This document shows positions 42,115 through 50,571 of a stretch of 64,000 bases of DNA, in pieces (position 1 is the first letter of the stretch; every line of letters starts with the position of its first letter). This DNA comes from Candidatus Omnitrophota bacterium (GTDB lineage: Bacteria; Hinthialibacterota; Hinthialibacteria; Hinthialibacterales; JAKPRU01). The stretch lies in contig JAKQSI010000065.1 of the NCBI GenBank assembly GCA_029570205.1, forward strand, positions 62,001 to 126,000, read 5' to 3'. The translations under genes and the position numbers were made by a program. The notes beneath the pieces are model-generated. The model saw only the letters and a list, made by a program, of their open reading frames with translations. It made no database searches and was not told where the DNA came from.

Positions 42115-44202
42115 ATGCCTTTTCTGGTAGCAAACCTTGTATTGGTCCTTGTAATTCTGCTGTTCTTGCGGCATCTGCGCCGGTTTCAACATCAACAGTA
42201 TCCCGCCCGCCGCTCGGTTTTTCCACCGCTATTAACGCCGGATCAATTTCGCATGTTGCTGATCGGGCTTCTCCTGTGGGGAGTCTCCCTGGTGATGCGA
42301 TTGATCCAATGGAAGGTTTCCTATCCGTTCTTCACCCGGTTGCTGGAACTGTTTTTCGCGCTGATTTTCACCGCCGCGACCATGTTCATCGCGCTTGGCC
42401 TGATGTATTTCGCAGCATTCCCCATCCGTGAGGGTAGAAGCGCGCCAAGTTTCCGCCATATCGATCTGCTTCAACGAGTGGGGCTGTGGGTTCTGGGGGG
42501 CGCATTCGTAATTGGGCTGTTTCCGGGCCGGCCGCACACCGGCTGTCTGGTTTTTCTCACGTTGTGGCAGTTGTTCATGCTGGCGTATACCTATTACAAT
42601 CTTCGATACAGCGAGAATACATTGCGGGGATCCGTCATCATCACGCTGGTTCTCTGGGCGCTTTTCAGCGTATTCGCGTGGACAAACCTATGGCAGTTCG
42701 AGACGCTGCTGCTGATCTCTCTTGTTTACTTTTTCCAAAAAGCCTGTTTTCTGCACACGGAGGATACACAACAGCGCGGGGAATCATTCCGGCGGGAAGT
42801 CGAGGTGATGATTTCATTTCTCCAGAAAGTGACCGGAGCGGATGAAAGCCTGATCGAGGAGGCTCCGGAAGGAGACCGCTGGTCCGGCAGTTTGAACCTG
42901 GATCGCGTACTTGAAACGACACTGAATTTCTCACTGGGTCTGACCGAAGCCTCTGCGGGAGCCATTTTTCTGTTACAGAAGTACCATCCCGGTGAAGAGG
43001 ATCATTCTCACGGGGATACCCATATCCGGGCACGGGTTGTGGAAGGTCCATATCCGCCCGTGACGGATGTTTCCAGGCTTCAGCATGTTGCCATGCGTCA
43101 GCGATACCTGAACGAACTGGTCTTATCGGAGCGCGTTCCGGTACAGGGCAGCCTGGTCGGCCGGGCGATTGGAACCGGGGAGACTTTGTTTATCCCGGAT
43201 GCGATCAACGATCCGACCATTCTTCAGCAATCGGAGGATTTTTTGAAAATCCGAAGTCTTCTGGTGGTTCCGCTGAAAGTCCGCGAGGAAATTGTCGGGG
43301 CGGTCTCGGTAATCAACCCCAAATCGGGAATGTTCACCGACGAAGATCGTGTTCTTCTGGAAGCCATGGCGGAACAGGCGGCGATCACCATCGGGAGCGC
43401 TGTGATGCACCGCGAGTTGCAGGAAAAAGAACGGCTGGAGCGAGAGATGGAGCTGGCGAGCGAAGTCCAGCGTCTGCTTCTCCCGGCCACCACACCGGAC
43501 ATCCCCGGATTCTCATTCGGAGCGTACGGGCTGGCGGCGCGACAGGTGGGTGGGGATTACTATGATTTTATCTGGGTGGACGATGTGCGTCTGGCGCTGG
43601 TGGTTGCGGATGTTTCGGGAAAAGGCGTACCGGGGGCGCTGACCATGGCGATGGTTCGCAGCGCGTTGCGGGCGCTGTCCCGGCACGCGGATGGCGCGCG
43701 GGACCTGTTGATCCGCCTCAATGAATTCATCGCTCACGATATCCGGCGGGACATGTTTATCAGCATGATGATCGCCGTCCTGAATACGGAGACCGGTCAG
43801 TTGGAAATCGCCCGCGCCGGCCATGATCCGCTCATTTTGCTCCGAGAGGGCGAAAAACAGCCCCATTTGATCCAGCCGGACGGTATCGTGCTGGGTCTTG
43901 TGGGCGGACAGACATTCGCAGACTACACCAAGGAAGAGATCATCGACCTGGAAAGCGGCGATATTGTGGTTTTCTACACGGATGGAATTACCGAGGCCAT
44001 GAATCCCGACGGTCAGGAATACTCATTGAAACGATTCATCGGGAATATCATTCAAATGCGGCATGAAGATCCCACCGGGCTGATCCAGGCGGTCAACAAG
44101 GACTTGGCGAGATTTGCATCGGGTGTACCCCAGCATGACGATCTTACGTTGCTGGTTCTCAAAGTCGGACCGAGACGCTTGCAGGAGGTCTCCGCCGCCT
44201 GA
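42115..44202 (+). CDS. RsbU/SpoIIE-type serine phosphatase with membrane and GAF domains
   Basis: 695 residues. Residues 1 to about 205 hold five or six membrane spans; a GAF domain covers about 260-435 (ATLNFSLGLTEASAGAIFLL, SLLVVPLKVREEIVGAVSVI); the PP2C domain runs from about 470 to 690. Its metal-binding motifs are QVGGDYYDFIWVDD, LALVVADVSGKGVPGALTMA and VVFYTDGITEAMNPDGQEYS. Such phosphatases dephosphorylate a STAS protein and so release a sigma factor. The STAS gene begins 94 bases after the stop. A TATAAT at 41995-42000 lies upstream, without a good -35 box. Confidence 0.92.
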   Translation: MPFLVANLVLVLVILLFLRHLRRFQHQQYPARRSVFPPLLTPDQFRMLLIGLLLWGVSLVMRLIQWKVSYPFFTRLLELFFALIFTAATMFIALGLMYFAAFPIREGRSAPSFRHIDLLQRVGLWVLGGAFVIGLFPGRPHTGCLVFLTLWQLFMLAYTYYNLRYSENTLRGSVIITLVLWALFSVFAWTNLWQFETLLLISLVYFFQKACFLHTEDTQQRGESFRREVEVMISFLQKVTGADESLIEEAPEGDRWSGSLNLDRVLETTLNFSLGLTEASAGAIFLLQKYHPGEEDHSHGDTHIRARVVEGPYPPVTDVSRLQHVAMRQRYLNELVLSERVPVQGSLVGRAIGTGETLFIPDAINDPTILQQSEDFLKIRSLLVVPLKVREEIVGAVSVINPKSGMFTDEDRVLLEAMAEQAAITIGSAVMHRELQEKERLEREMELASEVQRLLLPATTPDIPGFSFGAYGLAARQVGGDYYDFIWVDDVRLALVVADVSGKGVPGALTMAMVRSALRALSRHADGARDLLIRLNEFIAHDIRRDMFISMMIAVLNTETGQLEIARAGHDPLILLREGEKQPHLIQPDGIVLGLVGGQTFADYTKEEIIDLESGDIVVFYTDGITEAMNPDGQEYSLKRFIGNIIQMRHEDPTGLIQAVNKDLARFASGVPQHDDLTLLVLKVGPRRLQEVSAA

Positions 44203-44296
44203 CACAAAAAAAACGAAAAATCGCTCTGTGTTGAGGAGACTTTGTGGTATGATACCCCCAGATGAAAATGTAACCACCCCCCATTCGGAGGACTCC

Positions 44297-44707
44297 ATGT
44301 GGAAGAAATTCGACATATCGACGGACAGCCGAGAAATCGGGGGGAAACCCATCCAGATTGTTCGCGTGGACGGATACCTCGACTCCAGTACGTTTCCCCA
44401 CTTGCAGGAACGTCTTTCGGGCTTGATCGGCCAGAAGAATTATCGGTTTATTGTGGATCTCCGGCATTTAAACTACATCTCCAGCGCAGGTCTCGGGGTA
44501 CTGATGGGAATGCTGCAAGAGGTCCGAGAGCATAACGGGGACCTGAAAATCGCCAACATGTCCGATAAGATTCGGAATCTGTTCGATATGCTCGGATTTT
44601 CCCGTCTGGTGAGAATTCACGGCACGATAGAGGAGGCTTTGGAGGCATTCGGCAAGGAAATGTCGGAGTCCGGGAAGGGCGGCGAATCTCCGGAGGACAG
44701 CTATTAA
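44297..44707 (+). CDS. Anti-anti-sigma STAS protein
   Basis: 136 residues from ATG 44297, with GGAGG 5 bases upstream. The fold is that of SpoIIAA/RsbV: VRVDGYLDSSTFPHLQERLS, VDLRHLNYISSAGLGVLMGM (Ser of the phosphorylation site, SS) and IRNLFDMLGFSRLVRIHG. When unphosphorylated it binds the kinase encoded at 44930-45385; the upstream phosphatase would remove the phosphate. It has an added acidic tail of about 20 residues. Confidence 0.92.
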   Translation: MWKKFDISTDSREIGGKPIQIVRVDGYLDSSTFPHLQERLSGLIGQKNYRFIVDLRHLNYISSAGLGVLMGMLQEVREHNGDLKIANMSDKIRNLFDMLGFSRLVRIHGTIEEALEAFGKEMSESGKGGESPEDSY

Positions 44708-44895
44708 GTTCGGTCAGGATTTTGAAAAAAGGTCTGATCGGACAGAAAAAGAAAATAAAAACGAGCGTGGAAACGTATTACAAGTAGAGAGAAAGGAGAG
44801 ACGGATCGGGATTTTTATGTTCAGGAGCTGAGCGTTCTGCCCTTCTAAAAGGCGGCACGACCAGGAGCGGCGTTCGAGGGCGGATTTCGGGTCTG

Positions 44896-44914
44896 CCGGA
44901 AACACCTTTTCCGG
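44896..44914 (+). promoter_or_regulatory. Hairpin just before the RsbW-like gene
   Basis: CCGGAAA-CACCT-TTTCCGG forms a 7-bp stem that ends 3 bases before the GGAGG ribosome site of the gene at 44930. It could tune translation. Nothing else is clear in 44708-44895 apart from an A-rich stretch. Confidence 0.4.
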
Positions 44915-44929
44915 CGTGGAGGTTCCCGA

Positions 44930-45385
44930 ATGGAACTGTCGGCCAAATCGGTTCGTGTGGAGCTGCCCGCTGCGACCCACTATCTTGTGCTTGTCCGCCA
45001 GTTTATTTCCAGCCTGGCAGGCCACATCGGATTCTCCAAGGCGGATGTCGCGAAGATTGAACTGGCGCTGGACGAAGCCTGTTCCAATTCCATCCGCGCC
45101 ATCCGCAAGATCGAAGGCGAATCCCCCGTGACACATCTCCTGCTGGATGTCGAATACGATTGCCGAAGTATCGCCATCACCGTATATGATAACGGTCGCG
45201 ATTTCTCCCGGAATCTCCAGAGTGAAACTCCACTGCAAGACCTGATCGCCAGTATGAAAACATCCGGCTACGGTCTCCAGATCATCAAAACCTGTATGGA
45301 TGAAGTGATTTACAACCACGTCCCGGAACGGGGAAACCTGCTCCGCCTGGTGAAATACATCGAACCGACACCCCACACAACATAG
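44930..45385 (+). CDS. RsbW/SpoIIAB-like anti-sigma kinase
   Basis: 151 residues from ATG 44930, with GGAGG 7 bases upstream. The GHKL ATPase boxes are all visible: IELALDEACSNSIRAI (N box with Glu and Asn), VYDNGRDFSR (G1) and TSGYGLQIIKTCMDEV (G2). Such kinases hold a sigma factor or phosphorylate the STAS protein. The gene lies in the same direction as the phosphatase and STAS genes, so these three form a partner-switching module. The sigma target is not proven; a sigma-70 factor is encoded at 48656-49489. Confidence 0.9.
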   Translation: MELSAKSVRVELPAATHYLVLVRQFISSLAGHIGFSKADVAKIELALDEACSNSIRAIRKIEGESPVTHLLLDVEYDCRSIAITVYDNGRDFSRNLQSETPLQDLIASMKTSGYGLQIIKTCMDEVIYNHVPERGNLLRLVKYIEPTPHTT

Positions 45386-45408
45386 GGCTTACAGAGGGCA
45401 ATCCTCGA

Positions 45409-45780
45409 TCAGCGCCCGAACTGGCTGAGCATGGCAATCTGGAACTCGCTGCCCGTCATAAACGAATACGCCACCAAGCCTGCCATCACGCAAACCGCCA
45501 CCGACAAAACAATCCTCAGAACCGCCCTGCCCAAAACCGCCATACGACCGGCAGGCGTCGGGGCCAATCTCGGCATGTCCATAGCCGGCAAAGAATCCAT
45601 GGAGTTAAAAGGAAAACCGACCGGCAAGATGCGCGGAATGTCCGGCGGGATCGTGCCGGGGATCAGCGGTGGAATATACCCGGCCCGCAGGGCCTGGACT
45701 GACCAAAGATGCCATGGCGACCGCTTCGCCATGATATACGCCTCGCGACGGCACAACAAATCTCGTTCGTACGCAGTCAT
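45409..45780 (-). CDS. Small membrane protein, unrecognised
   Basis: 123 residues, convergent with the RsbW-like gene (23 bases between stops). The N-terminal half is polar with a Pro-rich stretch (YIPPLIPGTIPPDIPRILP); one membrane span lies near residues 86-110 (RIVLSVAVCVMAGLVAYSFM). The start MTAYERDLLCR has no obvious strong ribosome site. Nothing known matches. The bases 45781-46065 beyond it show no gene. Confidence 0.6.
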   Translation of the reverse strand: MTAYERDLLCRREAYIMAKRSPWHLWSVQALRAGYIPPLIPGTIPPDIPRILPVGFPFNSMDSLPAMDMPRLAPTPAGRMAVLGRAVLRIVLSVAVCVMAGLVAYSFMTGSEFQIAMLSQFGR

Positions 45781-46065
45781 AGTCCTTGTCCCTCAGATAG
45801 AAATCGCCTCAAATCCTGAACCGCAGGGAATCGCCGAGATGCAATTCCCAACCTGCCAAAGAAGCAGTTTCTTCGAGAGAGAAGCAAAGTCGATGCCACA
45901 AGATCTACCCTGAACTCGATTTCATAAGTTCTTGAGATAGAATCTCTTACGAGATCAGACGAAATAGATAAGGGAATCTGCCAGGAAGGATTTGCCGGAT
46001 AAGGAAGAATTGGGGGGTGCGGATTGAAAGGAGCGGACAGAGATGGGGAGCGAGAGGGTAGGAAA

Positions 46066-46983
46066 ATGGAGAGGATGATGAAAGGGCCGAGTCTCCGACT
46101 TTTCGCGCATACCTGCGAACATATCGTCGAGCTGAGCGAGGAAATTGCGCTTACTGTGACCAGTCCGCCGTATTGGAATGCTATCGACTACGAACAGCAC
46201 AGCCTCGATCCCAGTCAATGGTACCGAACAAGGGATGAATCTCCCTACGAGGATTACCTCCACTTCTTGGATCGCTGCTTTGCCGAGGTCCTGCGGGTGA
46301 CGAAACCCGGCGGGTTCTGCGCGGTGGTGATCGGGACGGTGTTGCTGGAGGGTCGTCATTATCCGCTCCCGTTTGATTTCACCGGCCGCATGGTCCGGCT
46401 GGGTTGGCGGTTTCACCAGGATATCGTGTGGTACAAAGTCACCGGCGGAGTCAAACGTGCCGGGGTGTTTATTCAAAAACAGCTTCCGGGATATTTTTAT
46501 CCGAACATCATGACGGAGTATATCTTAATTTTCAGCAAAGAGGGCGAGGCGATTTACAGACAGGTGGATGAAGAGGTTCGAGCAAAGGCACAACAACCCA
46601 TTGATGATCTGTTCAAGAGAGAGATTGCAAATACGGTCTGGCATATCCCACCCGTACCGCCGAATCACCTGCCGCATCCCTGCCCGTTCCCGGAAGAGAT
46701 CCCGTTTCGGCTGATCAATCTCTATTCCTATCCCGGCGATACGATCCTGGACCCGTTTCTGGGAATCGGCACGACACTGAAAGTGGCGCGATACCTGGGG
46801 CGGAACGGCGTGGGCTATGAGATCCGACCGGAATACCTGGAGACGGCTCGACAGATGATTCTCGAGCCGCCTGCGCTGCGCAAGGAGCAGTTGTTTTCGA
46901 AATTCGAGACGCATCCGGTCGATTTTCCACAGATCCCGGAGGCTGAGTTCCCGCTGCTGGACAGGGAAGAGGAGGATTCATAG
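46066..46983 (+). CDS. DNA methyltransferase, beta type, without a restriction partner
   Basis: 305 residues from ATG 46066 (a TTG 42 bases earlier is the alternative). The catalytic motif IV TSPPYWNAIDY is at about residue 31 and the SAM motif LDPFLGIGTTLKVARYLGRN near 235, the beta-class order used by N4-cytosine and some N6-adenine enzymes; TSPPY favours N4-cytosine. A target-recognition region with YPNIMTEYILIFSKEG and ANTVWHIPPVPPNHLP lies between. No endonuclease or specificity gene is adjacent, so it may regulate or protect as an orphan methyltransferase. Confidence 0.88.
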   Translation: MERMMKGPSLRLFAHTCEHIVELSEEIALTVTSPPYWNAIDYEQHSLDPSQWYRTRDESPYEDYLHFLDRCFAEVLRVTKPGGFCAVVIGTVLLEGRHYPLPFDFTGRMVRLGWRFHQDIVWYKVTGGVKRAGVFIQKQLPGYFYPNIMTEYILIFSKEGEAIYRQVDEEVRAKAQQPIDDLFKREIANTVWHIPPVPPNHLPHPCPFPEEIPFRLINLYSYPGDTILDPFLGIGTTLKVARYLGRNGVGYEIRPEYLETARQMILEPPALRKEQLFSKFETHPVDFPQIPEAEFPLLDREEEDS

Positions 46984-47020
46984 GGAGATTTATGTTCGGA
47001 TGGTATGCTGAACTGCTTTT

Positions 47021-47070
47021 CTCCCTCACCCCAACTTTCTGCCGAAGAGAGAGGGAGAAGAGCGTGAGGG
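47021..47070. repeat. Dispersed palindromic repeat, copy G
   Basis: CTCCCTCACCCCAACTTTC...GAGAGGGAGAAGAGCGTGAGGG. The outer CCCTCAC/GTGAGGG and inner CTTTCT/AGAGAG arms pair. It lies between the methyltransferase gene and serS, and matches copy A in reverse. Confidence 0.6.
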
Positions 47071-47153
47071 CGCCTGCCTCTACGGTGTCGTAATCAAATC
47101 GCAGGGGCAACCCCCCGTGGTTGCCCTTTCATGTACAGGTGTGACTGAGAATC

Positions 47154-48431
47154 ATGCTGGACCTTCGTTTTATCCTGGAAAATCGCGCGCTAGTCGAAGA
47201 GAACACACGGAACCGGAAAATGTCTGCCGACTTTGACCGGCTCGAACAGCTGGCCGCGCGACGGTCTGCGCTCATCCAAGAGGTTGACAATATCCGGCGA
47301 CGACAAAACGAAATCGCCGAACTGTTTCGGCAGAAAATGGAGCCGGAACAACGTCAGCATCTCTCTGAGGAAGCCAGGGAACTGAAGCCGAAAGTCTCCG
47401 CGCTGGAAACCGAACTGCGCGAAATCGAATCGGCAATCCGCGAGGAACAAGGCAAAATCCCCAATCTCACACACCCCGATGCGCCTGCCGGTGAGAGTGA
47501 CGAGCAGAATCGCGAATGCCGAATTGTCGGCGATATACCGCAATTCGATTTCAAACCGAAAGATCATGTAATCCTCGGAGAAGAACTGGACCTCATCGAT
47601 TTCGATGCCGGGGCGAAAGTGACCGGCCAGAACTTCTATTTTCTCAAGCGGGATGCGGTTCTGTTGGATTTTGCGCTGGCGCAATATGCGCTCCACATTC
47701 TGATCGAGGATGGATTTGTTCCGCATATCACGCCCGATCTGGCGCGACCGGAAATCCTGGAAGGAACCGGCTATATCCCGCGCGGGGCGGAAACCCAGAT
47801 TTACTCCCTGTCCGACCATAGTTTGTGCCTGATCGCAACCGCCGAGATTACACTGGGCGGAATGTACTCGAACGAAATCGTCCCAGAGGATCATCTGCCC
47901 ATGAAACTGGCAGGGGTATCGCATTGTTTCCGGACGGAGGCCGGTGCGCACGGACGGGCCTCGCGGGGGCTGTACCGGGTTCACCAATTCAACAAAGTAG
48001 AGATGTTTATTTACTGCACGCCCGAAGATTCCGACAATCAGCATCCGCACATGGTAGCGTTAGAAGAAAAGATTTTCTCCGGTTTGGGAATCCCATATCG
48101 GGTAGTCGATTGCTGTACCGGGGACTTGGGCGGTCCTGCATACCGGAAGTTTGACCTGGAGGCCTGGATGCCGGGTCGCGGGGATGGCGGCGAGTGGGGT
48201 GAAGTAACCAGCGCCTCCAATTGTACCGACTACCAGTCTCGACGATTGAATATCCGTTACCGTCCCGCAGGCGGCAAACCCCGGCTGGTTCATACATTAA
48301 ACGGAACCGCTGTCGCTACCAGCCGGGCGATCATCGCGGTGATGGAAAACTACCAGCAGAAAGACGGCTCCATCCTGATCCCTCGGGCATTGCAGGGGTA
48401 CATGGGGAAAGAAAGGATTTTGCCGGTATGA
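47154..48431 (+). CDS. serS: Seryl-tRNA synthetase
   Basis: 425 residues. The N-terminal coiled-coil arm (about 25-105) is followed by the class II core: motif 2 in SHCFRTEAGAHGRASRGLYR and VHQFNKVEMFIYC, motif 3 in NGTAVATSRAIIAVMENYQQ. The end IPRALQGYMGKERILPV is typical. It charges tRNA-Ser with serine (and tRNA-Sec where present). Length and motifs are normal. It is convergent with the sigma factor gene, 224 bases apart across repeat H. Confidence 0.97.
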   Translation: MLDLRFILENRALVEENTRNRKMSADFDRLEQLAARRSALIQEVDNIRRRQNEIAELFRQKMEPEQRQHLSEEARELKPKVSALETELREIESAIREEQGKIPNLTHPDAPAGESDEQNRECRIVGDIPQFDFKPKDHVILGEELDLIDFDAGAKVTGQNFYFLKRDAVLLDFALAQYALHILIEDGFVPHITPDLARPEILEGTGYIPRGAETQIYSLSDHSLCLIATAEITLGGMYSNEIVPEDHLPMKLAGVSHCFRTEAGAHGRASRGLYRVHQFNKVEMFIYCTPEDSDNQHPHMVALEEKIFSGLGIPYRVVDCCTGDLGGPAYRKFDLEAWMPGRGDGGEWGEVTSASNCTDYQSRRLNIRYRPAGGKPRLVHTLNGTAVATSRAIIAVMENYQQKDGSILIPRALQGYMGKERILPV

Positions 48432-48587
48432 GCTGCCGAAAATAGTTGCAGCATCGGCCCAACCATGCGAGTGACAGATGATCCGCTGGGCTTCTTCTGC
48501 TTCCCCCAAGTTCTGCGGAATACGAGGGGGGGGTGATTCGAGATTGCAGGATTTCCGCATCAACCCCAGCCTGGGCTTTCTGAGGAA

Positions 48588-48642
48588 TCAACCCCCACCT
48601 CACCTCCCCCGATCTTCGGGGGAGGAAGAAGGACTTCCGGGG
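48588..48642. repeat. Dispersed palindromic repeat, copy H
   Basis: TCAACCCCCACCTCACC, then CTCCCCCGATCTTCGGGGGAG as a perfect 8-bp stem, then GAAGGACTTCCGGGG. The first 33 bases match copy D with one mismatch. It lies between serS and the sigma factor gene. Confidence 0.75.
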
Positions 48643-48655
48643 ATGAAATATGACC

Positions 48656-49489
48656 TCACGCCACGCTGAGGAATCCCTCCAGCAGGTAGATATCATCTGC
48701 TGTGCGAAGTTTCTGCAGCGCCTGCTGCTGAATCTGGCGGACTCCCTCTGCGGAAAGACCGAGTCGCAGCCCCACCTGGCGCAAACTGGTCGGCTCTACC
48801 AGTCCGCTCAACCCGAACCGGTGCAGAATCACCGCGCGTTCCTTCGGAGTCAGGCATTCCAGCACCCGGAAAATCCGATCCCGTAGCTCCTCGAGCCAGA
48901 CCTTCCGATGAATCGCGCCTTTGATATGAAAATGCAGCAGGTCCTCAAGCGATGTGCCTTCCTCATCGGCGCAGTCAATCGAAAGAAATGTGCCGGATAA
49001 CGCCAGAATGGATTCGGCTTTGTTCTCCGGTATTCCTATCTCTGCGGAGATTTCCTCCAGCGTCGGCAGTCGTCCGTTGCTTTTCGAAAACGTGTGTTCG
49101 AAACTTTTGATTTTCTTCAATAGGGAAATCTTGTTGACCGGGATATTGACCGGTCGCGATTTGTATTCGATTCCCCGCTGCATGTAGAGCCGTATCCACC
49201 AGCTCGCGTACGAGATCAACCGGCAGTTGCGACCCGGATCGAACCGCTCCAGCGCCTCGATCAGCCCCAGGTTGCCCTCCTGGATCAGGTCAACCAGCGG
49301 CAATCCCTGGCCGCGCATCCGGAGCGCGAGACGGATAATGAATCGCTGGTTGCTCTCGATCAGCCGATCCCGGGCCTTCTTGCTGCCTCGACGGTACCGA
49401 CGAATCAATTTCCGCTCTTCTTCCACCGTGAGCGGAGTATCATTTGCGCCATGAAGCAACCGTTTGAAATTGATCCCTTCAAAGGACAT
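48656..49489 (-). CDS. Alternative sigma-70 factor (regions 2-4)
   Basis: 277 residues from ATG 49489, with GGGAGG 8 bases upstream. Region 2 is complete (LIESNQRFIIRLALRMRGQG, PLVDLIQEGNLGLIEALERF, CRLISYASWWIRLYMQRGIE), region 3 is present (GRLPTLEEISAEIGIPENKA), and region 4 ends the protein (LTPKERAVILHRFGLSGLVE, SAEGVRQIQQQALQKLR). It lacks the long region 1.1 of RpoD, so it is a group 2 or 3 factor, like RpoS or a general-stress sigma. It may be the target of the partner-switching module at 42115-45385. Confidence 0.92.
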   Translation of the reverse strand: MSFEGINFKRLLHGANDTPLTVEEERKLIRRYRRGSKKARDRLIESNQRFIIRLALRMRGQGLPLVDLIQEGNLGLIEALERFDPGRNCRLISYASWWIRLYMQRGIEYKSRPVNIPVNKISLLKKIKSFEHTFSKSNGRLPTLEEISAEIGIPENKAESILALSGTFLSIDCADEEGTSLEDLLHFHIKGAIHRKVWLEELRDRIFRVLECLTPKERAVILHRFGLSGLVEPTSLRQVGLRLGLSAEGVRQIQQQALQKLRTADDIYLLEGFLSVA

Positions 49490-49690
49490 TTTTGAACCTC
49501 CCCGGGAGGACCCCCGTTCTATGAACCGACAAACCTTGCCTGTTCCTCCCTGCTTCTTAAGTAGCAAAGACCGAATAGAAGTTGGAAAATGTGACAACTT
49601 TTTACATTTGGCGGCTTTTCCGGCGAGCACGACTCCAGCGGGGCCGGTGATTTGGAAAAAGAAAGCTAGGTCTCGCGGTGGCGCCCAACC

Positions 49691-49738
49691 CGTCATCGCG
49701 AGGAGCAGCCCGGAGTCTGCGAAGGGCTGCGACGCCCA
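49691..49738. repeat. Palindromic repeat of the GTCATnGCGAGGAGC type
   Basis: CGTCATCGCGAGGAGC followed by a 7-bp inverted repeat GCAGCCC (49705-49711) with GGGCTGC (49724-49730). Similar elements occur in many bacterial and metagenomic genomes. It directly precedes the tandem array, so the intergenic block 49691-50102 is a compound repeat. Bases 49490-49690 contain no gene. Confidence 0.55.
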
Positions 49739-49766
49739 TCGACAGGCACGGAGGCCTGTCCCACCA

Positions 49767-50102
49767 GTAGGCCAGGCGTCCCTGCCTGGCAGCTAAGTAG
49801 GCCAGGCGTCTCTGCCTGGCAGCTAAGTAGGCCAGGCGTCTCTGCCTGGCAGCTAAGTAGGCCAGGCGTCTCTGCCTGGCAGCTAAGTAGGCCAGGCGTC
49901 CCTGCCTGGCAGCTAAGTAGGCCAGGCGTCTCTGCCTGGCAGCTAAGTAGGCCAGGCGTCCCTGTCTGGCAGCTAAGTAGGCCAGGCGTCCCTGCCTGGC
50001 AGTTACCCAGTAGGCCAGGCGTCTCTGCCTGGCAGCTAAGTAGGCCAGGCGTCCCTGCCTGGCAGTTACCCAGTAGGCCAGGCGTCTCTGCCTGGCAGCT
50101 AA
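49767..50102. repeat. Tandem array of 11 palindromic 30-bp units
   Basis: The unit GTAGGCCAGGCGTCTCTGCC...TGGCAGCTAA recurs at 30-base steps from 49767; eleven copies of GCCAGGCGTC are seen (49771, 49801, 49831, 49861, 49891, 49921, 49951, 49981 and three more). Two intervals are 33 bases long, with AGTTACCCA in place of AGCTAA. Each core, CCAGGC-GTCTCT-GCCTGG, is a 6-bp inverted repeat, so every unit can fold. Sites differ by C or T at one place (CCCTG or TCTG). On the plus strand each unit reads VGQASLPGS then stop. Confidence 0.9.
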
Positions 50103-50155
50103 CCTATCCGCCGGAAATCCGATAAAAGAATCTCAGCGGGAGCAATACATTTTGT

Positions 50156-50184
50156 TTGACACGGGGTAGCCGGATGTGGATAAT
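50156..50184 (+). promoter_or_regulatory. Sigma-70-type promoter for the second STAS gene
   Basis: TTGACA (50156-50161), 17 bases, GATAAT (50179-50184). The transcript would start near 50191, leaving a 36-base leader to ATG 50227. It lies directly after the tandem repeat array. Confidence 0.7.
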
Positions 50185-50226
50185 CGGGGTCATCCAGCTC
50201 GATTGTTCCTGAAGCGAAGGCAGCCA

Positions 50227-50550
50227 ATGTCAATCGAAGGTCTTGTTGTGAAGGTGCACCATGAGGATGACCACTGCACGGTTTCCGTGCTGGGAGATGT
50301 CCTTGTCTCCAATGCCAAGGGGTTGGAGCGTCACTTAGATGAGGTGCTGGAAAGCGGCGCACAGACCATTGTCCTCGACATTACGGGGGTAAGGTACATG
50401 GACAGTTTCGGTATCGGAGCGGTGGTTCAGACCCAGTCCAAAGTTGACCGGAAACACGGGAAGTTCCGCGTTCTGGTGAATGAATCCCTTGCCCGCCTTT
50501 TCACGAAAAGCCATCTGGATCAGTACATTGAAATCTCGCTGAAAGAGTAA
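50227..50550 (+). CDS. Second STAS anti-anti-sigma protein
   Basis: 107 residues from ATG 50227, with GAAGG upstream. The SpoIIAA fold is clear: CTVSVLGDVLVSNAKGLERH, IVLDITGVRYMDSFGIGAVV (phosphorylation-site Ser) and VNESLARLFTKSHLDQYIEI. Unlike the STAS protein at 44297, it stands outside the phosphatase/kinase group, 21 bases from the convergent DUF6807 gene. It may bind the same kinase or another one, giving a second input. Confidence 0.9.
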   Translation: MSIEGLVVKVHHEDDHCTVSVLGDVLVSNAKGLERHLDEVLESGAQTIVLDITGVRYMDSFGIGAVVQTQSKVDRKHGKFRVLVNESLARLFTKSHLDQYIEISLKE

Positions 50551-50571
50551 CCTCCCAATTTCAGGTTCCGT

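Noticed and set aside
49767-50102. Possible CRISPR array
   Set aside because: The units are continuous direct repeats without unique spacers of regular length, and no cas gene is present.
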